A stretch of 7,969 bases of DNA from Flavobacteriaceae bacterium (lineage in GTDB: Bacteria; Bacteroidota; Bacteroidia; Flavobacteriales; Weeksellaceae). The stretch covers positions 1-7,969 of the forward strand of contig JAITOO010000182.1 in assembly GCA_031289875.1 (NCBI GenBank). The letters run 5' to 3'. The position numbers and the translations under genes were made by a program. This document shows positions 1 to 6,059 of the stretch, in pieces; position 1 is the stretch's first letter; each line of letters starts with the position of its first letter. The notes beneath the pieces are model-generated. The model was not told where the DNA came from. It worked only from the letters and a program-made list of their open reading frames with translations, and searched no databases.

Positions 1-51
1 CAAAATCAGGAAAAAAAGGAAAGAACTAACAAAAACCAACATAACAGTTAC

Positions 52-82
52 AAAAAAATCCCTTTTTTGGGATTTTTTTTTT
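52..82 (+). terminator. Rho-independent terminator, possibly bidirectional
   Basis: An 11-bp perfect stem (left arm 52-62, right arm 69-79) closes a six-T loop and runs straight into a T tract ending at 82. The left arm starts with seven A, so the minus strand would also show a U tract. It probably ends a plus-strand gene lying left of the window. Consistent with this, frame 3 reads a short basic tail that stops at TAA 27-29, 22 bases before the hairpin, although so short a tail cannot be called a gene. Confidence 0.8.
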
Positions 83-287
83 GTGAAATTGCAAAATCAC
101 ACAATGTGTAGCGTATCCGACAGTAGTTTTTTGACCAATATAAGTGTGATTGATAAGTGGAATAGCCATTTCCACCGTCTCACCTACGGTTATTCACATA
201 ACACCCTATCGGACTAATATGGCATTTTTCAATTTTTGACTGGCATTAATTATACTAATACTTAACCGCTAATTCTCCTCCAAAAAG
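83..287. other. Gene-free stretch with small inverted repeats
   Basis: No convincing gene lies between the two terminators. The segment at about 98-215 is less AT-rich than its surroundings and carries several small inverted repeats: ACACA-A-TGTGT near 100-111, GTGGAA/TTCCAC around 157-175, and ACCGT/ACGGT around 174-190. ATAAGTG also occurs twice, 13 bases apart (about 140-160). The segment could be a small structured RNA, the remnant of a short repeat element, or chance. The open frames through it on either strand are under 50 codons and show no family resemblance. Confidence 0.35.
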
Positions 288-321
288 CAAAAATGGCGAT
301 TTTTGAAAACCGCCATTTTTG
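288..321 (-). terminator. Terminator of the lipoprotein gene
   Basis: A perfect 11-bp inverted repeat (288-298 with 311-321) surrounds a 12-base loop. Read on the minus strand, the descending arm ends in a T run followed by another T run, as expected for a rho-independent terminator. It starts 26 bases past the stop codon of the lipoprotein gene (348-992), which it most likely ends. The arms also give the plus strand a T run, so activity in both directions is possible. Confidence 0.8.
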
Positions 322-347
322 TACTGTAAAAAAGAATTTAATCAGTT

Positions 348-992
348 TTATTTCTTGAATTTTCCGTCAAAATCTGCCTTAAAATATTGACTTTTTTCCT
401 GGTCATTGGCAGACAAGATGCCAAATACATCAATGCTATAACCCTCTTGGCTGATAGTAATGTACTTGATATACTGATATGTATATTTATCAGCATCAAG
501 CGCCTTGTTATAGGCATCGGTCAAAACTTTGAAAAAAGTGTCAAAACTAACTTTCTCCTTGAAGTTAAACAAATGGTCGTCCAAACGGAAATTTTCCGCA
601 TCTCCCGATACTTGTACTTCCATTTGTTCGGGGGCACGCCAACCAGCTTCGCCGTTCCAATCAGAATAGTAGCCGTTTCGTAAAAGTTGTTTCACATTTT
701 TTGGGTCTTGAGTATCCACCCAAATAGTAATTGCGTCAGGTTCTGATGCTTTTTTAATCATACCTTCCTTTGAACGACGTTCAATGAAAATTTTAACTTC
801 ATCTGTCTTCGCAAGAAGATTTTCTCCATAACGAGTCAGGATTTCGTCATAAATTTTTTGGACTTCTTCCTTGTTTGATAACATTTTGAAATCCACTGTT
901 TTGGGCAACGAACTACTATTGCCGCCGCCACAACTAACCAACGCCATTACGGCGATTAGGCATACGCCTACTTTTAAAAATGTCTTTCTCAT
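348..992 (-). CDS. Predicted lipoprotein of unknown function
   Basis: This 214-residue protein has a clear lipoprotein signal peptide: basic start (MRK, K7), hydrophobic stretch about 8-19, and lipobox LVSC with Cys21 as the lipidated residue. A flexible Gly/Ser/Asn stretch (22-28) follows, so the mature protein of about 194 residues should be membrane-anchored and lie in the periplasm or at the cell surface. The acidic +2/+3 residues of some Bacteroidota surface-export signals are absent (Gly-Gly here). The mature part is charged and soluble, with predicted helix-rich segments around 39-75 and 145-165 and a strand-like C-terminus. I recognise no domain and no catalytic motif. The gene stands alone, with its own terminator downstream and a long AT-rich leader upstream. 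The ATG at 992 is supported by the signal peptide starting right after it. That it is a lipoprotein is well supported; its function is unknown. Confidence 0.85.
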   Translation of the reverse strand: MRKTFLKVGVCLIAVMALVSCGGGNSSSLPKTVDFKMLSNKEEVQKIYDEILTRYGENLLAKTDEVKIFIERRSKEGMIKKASEPDAITIWVDTQDPKNVKQLLRNGYYSDWNGEAGWRAPEQMEVQVSGDAENFRLDDHLFNFKEKVSFDTFFKVLTDAYNKALDADKYTYQYIKYITISQEGYSIDVFGILSANDQEKSQYFKADFDGKFKK

Positions 993-1200
993 TTTCCTTT
1001 GCTTTTAATAATTTAATGATAAAATTTATTGAATTAGGCACTTAAATAAGCCCTATTTTTTATACACACCTAACATTCAATGAGTTGTAAAATGATATTT
1101 TGAATTATAATTATTTTTTGAAATTATACTGCCAAAAATCGATAAAACTAATTTTGATAAATAGTTGAAAATGAAGTATTTACAGCATATTAATTAAATT

Positions 1201-1214
1201 ACTTTGCGCAAAGT
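1201..1214. repeat. 14-bp perfect palindrome, possible operator
   Basis: ACTTTGCGCAAAGT is identical to its reverse complement. It overlaps the last six bases of the candidate minus-strand -7 box (1209-1216) and reaches the likely transcription start. A dimeric regulator bound there would block initiation, so it may be an operator for the lipoprotein gene. This is inferred from position only; no regulator is visible in the window. Confidence 0.35.
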
Positions 1215-1238
1215 TAAAAACTTTTTTTATACATGCAA
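1209..1238 (-). promoter_or_regulatory. Candidate Bacteroidota-type promoter for the lipoprotein gene
   Basis: The minus strand reads TTG (1238-1236), 19 bases, then TAACTTTG (1216-1209). This fits the Bacteroidota consensus of a -33 TTG and a -7 TAnnTTTG separated by 17-23 bases. Its gene would be the lipoprotein at 348-992, some 215 bases downstream. That distance is unusually long compared with the other promoters in this window, so a closer unrecognised promoter cannot be excluded. Confidence 0.45.
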
Positions 1239-1330
1239 TAATTTTGGATAAAAAAAATCACGCACGCACGGAGGTAATTTAAAAAAACGAAAATAAAGTT
1301 TATAACAGCCTAAATATCAGTAATATAAAA

Positions 1331-1366
1331 TATTAACCGACAAAATCCCGAAATTGTCGGTTAATA
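1331..1366 (-). terminator. Terminator hairpin downstream of lpdA
   Basis: A perfect 13-bp inverted repeat (1331-1343 with 1354-1366) with a 10-base loop lies 71 bases beyond the lpdA stop codon. On the minus strand the stem is followed by TTTTATATT, a usable U-rich tract. The plus strand has no T run after the stem, which supports a minus-strand terminator. Confidence 0.75.
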
Positions 1367-1437
1367 GTGATAAAATACTAAATTGGGATACCGTCATAAA
1401 CTGTTCCCTTAATCTTCAACTGTCAATTTCGCTCTCT

Positions 1438-2841
1438 TTAACTGTGTATTGCCCGTTTTTCTACGGCATCCAAAGCGGCTTCTTTGATAGCTTCGGCATA
1501 GGTTGGGTGCGCATGGCTCATGCGGGAAATATCCTCAGCAGAGGCTCGGTATTCCAGCAACGATACGGCATCGGCAATCAAGTCGGCGGCGCGCGCACCT
1601 ATTAAATGAATGCCTAAGACCTCGTCCGTCGTTTCATCAGCCAAAATTTTCACAAAACCGTCAATATCTCCGCTGGCGCGGGAACGTCCGAGCGCCCTCA
1701 TCGAAAACTGCCCTGTTTTGTACTTCCTTCCCTCCTGCCGCAGTTGTTCTTCGGTTTTGCCGACTCCCGCCACTTCCGGCCAAGTATATACCACGCCCGG
1801 AATCAGATTGTAGTCAATGTGAGGTTTTTGTCCCGCCAATTGTTCGGCGACTAAAATTCCTTCTTCTTCGGCTTTATGAGCGAGCATTGCACCCTGCACC
1901 ACATCTCCGATGGCATAAATGTTCGGAATGTTGGTTTGCAACTGTTCGTTTACTTTTATGCGCCCGCGCTCATCGACTTCCACGCCGACATTTTCCAAGC
2001 CCAGCCCGTCTGTATAAGGTCTTCGTCCTACGGCGACAAGGCAGTAATCTCCTTCAAAGGAAACTTCTGCTCCATTTTTATCAACTGCTTGAACAACAAC
2101 ATTTCCTTCATTTCGAACCACATCGGTAACTTGAGTAGAAAGTGAAAATTTTATTCCTTGTTTTTTCAAAACTTTTTGAAGTTCTTTGGACAGCGAACCG
2201 TCCATCGTTGGAATCAGTCTGTCAAGAAACTCAATAACAGTTACTTCCGAGCCCAATCTTTTATACACCGAGCCGAGTTCCAGCCCAATAACTCCTCCGC
2301 CGATGACCAACAGATGTTTTGGTATCTCTTTGAGATTCAAGGCTTCCGTAGAAGTAATAATTCTTTCCTTATCAATCAGAGCGAAAGGCAGGCTTACCGG
2401 TTTTGAACCTGTTGCGATGATGTAATACTTGGATTCCAATTCTTCGCTGCTTCCGTCTTCTTTTTTTACGGCAATTCTGGCGCCGGAAATGAAAGTCCCC
2501 CATCCGTGAAACACCGTAATTTTATTCTTATCCATCAGAAAATCAATACCTTTGGTAGTCTGTTCAACCACTTCGTTTTTGCGCTGAATCATTCTCTCCA
2601 AATTGACTTTCGGCGGATTGATTTCAATTCCGAAATTTTCAAAATTATGCACGGCATTGTGAAAATGTTCGGAAGAATCAAGCAATGCTTTCGACGGAAT
2701 GCAGCCTACATTAAGACAAGTTCCGCCCAAAGTTGAGTATTTTTCTATGATGGCAGTTTTAAATCCCAACTGCGCACAACGAATGGCTGACACGTAACCT
2801 CCAGGTCCTGAACCTATAACAATAATATCAAAATTATTCAT
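1438..2841 (-). CDS. lpdA: Dihydrolipoyl dehydrogenase (E3)
   Basis: This 467-residue cytoplasmic flavoenzyme is of normal full length. In this family the enzyme re-oxidises protein-bound dihydrolipoamide with NAD+, serving pyruvate, 2-oxoglutarate and branched-chain 2-oxoacid dehydrogenases and the glycine cleavage system. Domains in order: FAD-binding GSGPGG (10-15); redox disulfide Cys42-Cys47 within GGTCLNVGCIPSK; NAD-binding GGGVIGLELGS in the middle; second FAD motif YAIGDV at about 305; and the C-terminal dimerisation domain with HAHPTYAE, giving catalytic His445 and Glu450. All key residues are present. The ATG at 2841 is followed directly by the FAD fold, with a promoter 20 bases upstream. 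No E1 or E2 gene adjoins it, so it is probably a stand-alone E3 shared between complexes. Bacteroidota often carry more than one E3; which complex this copy serves cannot be told from here. Confidence 0.97.
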   Translation of the reverse strand: MNNFDIIVIGSGPGGYVSAIRCAQLGFKTAIIEKYSTLGGTCLNVGCIPSKALLDSSEHFHNAVHNFENFGIEINPPKVNLERMIQRKNEVVEQTTKGIDFLMDKNKITVFHGWGTFISGARIAVKKEDGSSEELESKYYIIATGSKPVSLPFALIDKERIITSTEALNLKEIPKHLLVIGGGVIGLELGSVYKRLGSEVTVIEFLDRLIPTMDGSLSKELQKVLKKQGIKFSLSTQVTDVVRNEGNVVVQAVDKNGAEVSFEGDYCLVAVGRRPYTDGLGLENVGVEVDERGRIKVNEQLQTNIPNIYAIGDVVQGAMLAHKAEEEGILVAEQLAGQKPHIDYNLIPGVVYTWPEVAGVGKTEEQLRQEGRKYKTGQFSMRALGRSRASGDIDGFVKILADETTDEVLGIHLIGARAADLIADAVSLLEYRASAEDISRMSHAHPTYAEAIKEAALDAVEKRAIHS

Positions 2842-2860
2842 GAGTTAAAATCTTTGCGCC

Positions 2861-2893
2861 CAAATATAAAAATTTTCCTTCAAAGAAAACAAA
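2861..2893 (-). promoter_or_regulatory. Promoter of lpdA
   Basis: The minus strand reads TTTG (2893-2890), 21 bases, then TATATTTG (2868-2861), an exact fit to the Bacteroidota -33/-7 consensus. Nineteen bases separate the box from the lpdA ATG, so the leader is very short and has no Shine-Dalgarno sequence. The promoter lies back to back with the plus-strand promoter at 2910-2936; the two -33 elements are only 16 bases apart. Confidence 0.7.
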
Positions 2894-2909
2894 TTTTATG
2901 ATTTTTTAA

Positions 2910-2936
2910 TTGTTTTTATTTTTTAACTTACCTTTG
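2910..2936 (+). promoter_or_regulatory. Promoter of the membrane protein / VanZ-like pair
   Basis: TTG (2910-2912), 16 bases, then TACCTTTG (2929-2936) matches the Bacteroidota pattern with a spacer one base shorter than usual. It ends 27 bases before ATG 2964. A longer reading frame could start at the TTG of 2910, but it would then begin inside the promoter. This is the main reason for choosing ATG 2964. Confidence 0.6.
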
Positions 2937-2963
2937 TTTATTGTTTTCACGCTTATTTTTCAG

Positions 2964-4622
2964 ATGATTGTAGAATTTTTTTCACTTTTTGCTTTGTGCA
3001 TTTCTCTCGCCGGCTGGGGAAAATGGTTGGAAATTCTGTTCAAAATCAAAACGGATTTATTTTCTGTTTTAATGATTTTCGGACTGATAACTTTTTCTGT
3101 TACAGCAACTTTTACGGCTTTATTTTTTCCTCTGAATTTGAAAATTGAAGCAATTTTTCTAATTATTAGCCTTATACCTTTTTTTCTTCAAAAAAAAAAT
3201 ATTCTTTTTCCTAAAAATATTCCAACTTCAAAATGGTTTTGGCTTTTTTGCTTGGTTTTGCTCTTGACGGGCGCATACCGACCGTTTCTTCCCGACCATT
3301 TCGGTTACTACATTCCAACGCTTAATTGGCTGAGTGACTACGGTTTAATCAAAGGAGCGGCAAACGTGGACTGGACGCTTGGGCAAATGTCTTTTCACCA
3401 CATTGTTCAGGCAGGTTTTGACAATATTTTGGATATTTTTCAGAGATTGAACATTTTCATCGCATTCATTTTTTTGACTTATATATTTGAAAGAAAGTCT
3501 TTTACACTGCTTTTGTTTCTTCCATTGAGTTTTTTGTTTCTGCAATCACCGTCGCCCGACCTGCCTGCCGTTTTGTTTTCCCTGATGGCTGCTCATGAAA
3601 TAATTTTCGTAAAAGAGAATAAACGTCTAAAATTCAATATTTTATTATTGATTTCTGTTTTTGTTTTCATCATCAAACCGATAGCCTTTTGGCTTCCTTT
3701 GTGGATTTTGCTCATTCAGCTTGTAAAACACAGAAAATCAGCATTTTGCCTGAAAGATTATTGGATTTCTATTTTTCTACTCCTCTTGTTTACAGCAAAA
3801 AATCTTTACTGTGCCTCCGTTTTGTTTTTCCCGATGACAAGCACAGCTGTCCACACCTCTTGGCTTCCTGATTTCAAGATTTTGGAGCAATCTTCGCAAA
3901 TTGCACTATTGACAACTTACCATTTTCATTTTACGCTGCACCAAATCGCCGATTTCTCTCTCTGGGAACGGATTTATCATTGGTTTTTGTCCTGCGGATT
4001 TCAGTCGGCGGTACATTGCTTCATGTTGCTGATTGTTATTACTTTCGGATTTTTTTCATGGAAAAAACAACAGTTTGTTTTTTATGGACTGCTTTTCTCC
4101 GTAGTGTTGAAATTAATTTTTGTTTTCCGGTTTTCAGGACAATACCGCTTTATGCTCGACGGAATTTTAGTCTTGCTGTTTGTACTTTTAGGCTCATTGA
4201 AAATTAACTGTAAAATATTAAAAACCACCTCATTAACCTTATGTTTAACAGCATCTGCCCTGCTGGCTTTTCCTGTGGTTTTACAAAAATCTGCTGCAGG
4301 ATTTAGTCCCGCTTACATGCTGAAAACTGCTGATTTTAAATCTGTTATATTTCCTCAAAATTATGAACTCAAAAAGTTCCAAACGAAAAAAATCGGAAAT
4401 TTAAATTTTAATATTTCCACGCAGTACCGTTTCAATTTCGATACGCCTCCGCCTGCCGTAACTTTATATAATTTAAAGTTTTATCAATCTTTAGGCGTTT
4501 TTCCGCAGAGAAGAGATTCGGCAGATGTTCATCAAGGTTTTTACACAAAAAATCTTTCTCCCGAAGAAAAAAAACAATTGGATATTTTGGTTGAAAAATT
4601 AAACAATGAAAGCATTAAATAA
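2964..4622 (+). CDS. LIC_10190-type polytopic membrane protein
   Basis: This 552-residue protein has about 13-14 hydrophobic membrane segments, then a soluble C-terminal part of roughly 90 residues, probably outside the membrane. It resembles the uncharacterised LIC_10190 family as I remember it. After the fourth segment comes a loop with DHFGYY, LNWLSDYGLIKGAANVDW and a following HH pair, which matches that family's conserved 'YH…W…YG…pGlaNlh' loop. The C-terminal part has DTPPPAVT and later GFY, again like the family's ending. The architecture recalls GT-C glycosyltransferases and O-antigen-type membrane enzymes, but no catalytic motif can be assigned and the function is unknown. The start is placed at the ATG after the promoter box rather than at TTG 2910, which would add 18 residues. 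The end overlaps the VanZ-like gene by 17 bases, implying co-transcription and probably translational coupling. Confidence 0.8.
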   Translation: MIVEFFSLFALCISLAGWGKWLEILFKIKTDLFSVLMIFGLITFSVTATFTALFFPLNLKIEAIFLIISLIPFFLQKKNILFPKNIPTSKWFWLFCLVLLLTGAYRPFLPDHFGYYIPTLNWLSDYGLIKGAANVDWTLGQMSFHHIVQAGFDNILDIFQRLNIFIAFIFLTYIFERKSFTLLLFLPLSFLFLQSPSPDLPAVLFSLMAAHEIIFVKENKRLKFNILLLISVFVFIIKPIAFWLPLWILLIQLVKHRKSAFCLKDYWISIFLLLLFTAKNLYCASVLFFPMTSTAVHTSWLPDFKILEQSSQIALLTTYHFHFTLHQIADFSLWERIYHWFLSCGFQSAVHCFMLLIVITFGFFSWKKQQFVFYGLLFSVVLKLIFVFRFSGQYRFMLDGILVLLFVLLGSLKINCKILKTTSLTLCLTASALLAFPVVLQKSAAGFSPAYMLKTADFKSVIFPQNYELKKFQTKKIGNLNFNISTQYRFNFDTPPPAVTLYNLKFYQSLGVFPQRRDSADVHQGFYTKNLSPEEKKQLDILVEKLNNESIK

Positions 4623-5052
4623 CAGAAAAACAATATTATACTTGCTTTTAGGATTATATTCCATACTCCTCTTATTTCTGATGTTTATAGCGTATCCGGG
4701 CGTAAACCGCCTTGCAAAACCAAACGATAAATTATCTCTCAATTTAACACCGTTTCACACCATTTTAGACATGATGCGTATTGATGAACACAGTTTTTTT
4801 GATAAAATCATCGTAAATTTAATCGGCAACATTTTAGGATTTATTCCGATAGGATTTTTTCTGCCCGCTATTTTCAAAAAATTCCGAAGTTTTGGGAAGT
4901 TTTCGCTGTTTTTTATCGGAATGATAATTTTTCTGGAACTGAGCCAAATGCTTCTTCACGTAGGAGTAGCCGATATTGACGACGTGATTTTGAACTACTT
5001 GGGCGGAATTTTGGGATTTTTGCTGTTTAAATTTTTCCGACATAAATTTTAA
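4606..5052 (+). CDS. VanZ-like family membrane protein
   Basis: This 148-residue protein fits the VanZ-like family in length and motifs. It has an N-terminal membrane segment (about 9-29), a loop, then NLIGNILGFIPIGFFLP (71-87), a third segment (about 99-110), the conserved Glu111/Gln114 pair in ELSQ, and DIDDVILNYLGGILG (123-137) leading into the last segment. The family is named after VanZ of the vancomycin-resistance transposon Tn1546, linked to low-level teicoplanin resistance. Most chromosomal homologues have no known function, and nothing here indicates glycopeptide resistance. The gene starts inside the end of the upstream membrane-protein gene (17-base overlap, different frame), so the two are probably made together and may act together in the envelope. 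The ATG at 4606 is the natural start, with an A-rich leader and no Shine-Dalgarno sequence. Confidence 0.88.
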   Translation: MKALNNRKTILYLLLGLYSILLLFLMFIAYPGVNRLAKPNDKLSLNLTPFHTILDMMRIDEHSFFDKIIVNLIGNILGFIPIGFFLPAIFKKFRSFGKFSLFFIGMIIFLELSQMLLHVGVADIDDVILNYLGGILGFLLFKFFRHKF

Positions 5053-5054
5053 CT

Positions 5055-5062
5055 TAAATTTG
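5055..5062 (+). promoter_or_regulatory. Candidate -7 box for the dapF-like gene
   Basis: TAAATTTG fits TAnnTTTG and ends 18 bases before ATG 5081, close to the distances seen at lpdA (19) and the TerC gene (16). No good TTG lies at the right distance upstream (only a T run near 5032-5036), so the match is half a promoter. If it is real, the gene can be expressed separately from the VanZ-like gene, whose stop codon is 28 bases before ATG 5081. Confidence 0.4.
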
Positions 5063-5080
5063 CAATTCATCAAAAGAAAA

Positions 5081-5953
5081 ATGCACAGAAACAGTTTTGT
5101 AAAAACGCAGGGATTGGGAAATGAATATCTTGTCTTGGACGAGGAAAATATTGATTTTGAGTTGAATGAGAACGCTATCCGAAGGCTCTGCAATATAAAT
5201 TTCGGTATCGGCTCGGACGGTATCTTGTTGAAAGTCAAATCAGAAAAGGCTGATGTCGGGTTGCGGATTTTTAATCCCGACGGCTCGGAAGCGGAAAAAA
5301 GTGGAAACGGACTTCGGATTTTCTGCAAGTATGTTTTTGATTATCAAATTATTCCAAAAAAACAATTTAGTGTTGAGACTAAGGGAGGCATCATTAAGTC
5401 TGATATTCAGGAAGTTAAAAACAATAGAGCCTCGCTGATTACGGTTGATATGGGAAAAGCTGTTTTTGATTCAAAATTGATTCCCACTCGGTTTGAAGAA
5501 GCGGAAGTCTTAGACAAAATAATTTCTATTGGAGATAAAGAGTTTAAAATCAACTGTATATCAATAGGAAATCCGCACTGTGTGATTTTAAAAGAAAATC
5601 TGGACATAGACGAAATCAAAAAATACGGATCGCTGATTGAACATCACCCGATGTTTCCCAACCGAATTAACGTACAGTTTGCCAAAGTGTTAAGCAGAAA
5701 TAAAGCAGAAATTTTGATTTGGGAACGCGGCGCAGGCTTCACATTGGCTTCGGGAACATCGTCTTGTGCAGTGGCAAGCGTTCTCCACAAAAAAGGATTG
5801 ATTGATAACAAGGTTACAATCAAAATGTTAGGCGGAGAATTGAAAATAGAAATTGCCGACGACCGGCAAGTGCGGATGACGGGAGAAGTGCGCCAAATCT
5901 GCGAAGGCGTTCTGCACCCTGAATTGCTGGAAAGTTTGGACACAGTATTATAA
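5081..5953 (+). CDS. DapF-family protein with both catalytic Cys replaced by Ser
   Basis: This 290-residue protein has the whole fold of diaminopimelate epimerase, which interconverts LL- and meso-diaminopimelate for lysine and peptidoglycan synthesis using two cysteines as acid and base. Numbered from ATG 5081, ligand-binding positions of true DapF are kept: Asn14 (GLGN), Asn65 (FNPDGSE), Asn164 with His166 (GNPHC), Asn197 (RIN) and Glu215-Arg216 (WERGAG). Both catalytic cysteines are missing. KSGNG has Ser74 where DapF has Cys-Gly-Asn-Gly, and LASGTSSCA has Ser224 where DapF has ACGTGACA. The codons are AGT (5300-5302) and TCG (5750-5752), so this is not a frame error. The open frame could be extended to TTG 5060, but that codon lies in a possible promoter box and would place extra residues before the family's normal beginning. 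The protein may be a divergent epimerase, a different racemase or isomerase, or a non-catalytic binder. I leave out the dapF symbol for this reason. Confidence 0.85.
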   Translation: MHRNSFVKTQGLGNEYLVLDEENIDFELNENAIRRLCNINFGIGSDGILLKVKSEKADVGLRIFNPDGSEAEKSGNGLRIFCKYVFDYQIIPKKQFSVETKGGIIKSDIQEVKNNRASLITVDMGKAVFDSKLIPTRFEEAEVLDKIISIGDKEFKINCISIGNPHCVILKENLDIDEIKKYGSLIEHHPMFPNRINVQFAKVLSRNKAEILIWERGAGFTLASGTSSCAVASVLHKKGLIDNKVTIKMLGGELKIEIADDRQVRMTGEVRQICEGVLHPELLESLDTVL

Positions 5954-6002
5954 TGAAGTCATGTTTTTCATTTTAAATTAAACTTTCCCAAAAACGAGGA
6001 AC

Positions 6003-6039
6003 AAAATCTCCCTAAAAAAATATTTTTAGAGAGATTTTT
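6003..6039. terminator. Shared bidirectional terminator between convergent genes
   Basis: The hairpin has left arm 6003-6018 and right arm 6023-6038: eight pairs, one C/A mismatch, seven pairs, and an AATA loop. The outer ends are A-rich on the left and T-rich on the right, giving a U tract to transcripts from either side. It lies 49 bases after the dapF-like stop and 20 bases beyond the stop of the deoxyhypusine-synthase-family gene, so it can end both. Confidence 0.8.
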
Positions 6040-6059
6040 ATTACATCGGAAATTTTTCT

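Larger units (their letters stand above)
993..1437. other. 445-base AT-rich gene-free region
   Basis: No gene is visible on either strand. The part nearest the lipoprotein gene (993-1208) would be its transcribed leader if the promoter at 1209-1238 is used, giving an untranslated region of about 200 bases. It contains only tiny open frames (for example a 7-codon one) and no recognised riboswitch. Around 1259-1270 CACG is repeated three times, next to a GGAGG with no start codon in range. The right end holds the lpdA terminator hairpin (1331-1366). Confidence 0.6.

Noticed and set aside
3..29. A short basic C-terminal tail in frame 3 ending at TAA 27-29, just before a terminator
   Set aside because: The position fits the end of a gene lying left of the window, but nine codons give no evidence of coding.
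109..119. TAGCGTATCCG shared between the intergenic segment and the VanZ-like gene near 4688
   Set aside because: An 11-base match within 8 kb is expected by chance.
26..169. A 47-codon minus-strand open frame from ATG 169, and a similar plus-strand frame through the same bases
   Set aside because: Both run through or beside the terminator hairpin, show no family resemblance, and are of a length expected by chance.
1259..1275. Three CACG repeats next to GGAGGT, resembling a Shine-Dalgarno sequence
   Set aside because: No start codon lies within reach and the other genes here do not use Shine-Dalgarno sequences.
1503..2129. A 208-codon plus-strand open frame opposite lpdA
   Set aside because: It is the shadow of lpdA: Arg/Pro/Cys-rich translation, no domain, and lpdA is certain.
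4606..5052. Glycopeptide resistance because of the VanZ-like protein
   Set aside because: No vanH/A/X or other resistance gene is present, and the family is widespread on chromosomes without such a role.
4834..5328. A 164-codon minus-strand open frame across the VanZ-like and dapF-like genes
   Set aside because: It spans the end of one certain gene and the start of another and has a Ser/Lys/Phe-rich antisense composition.
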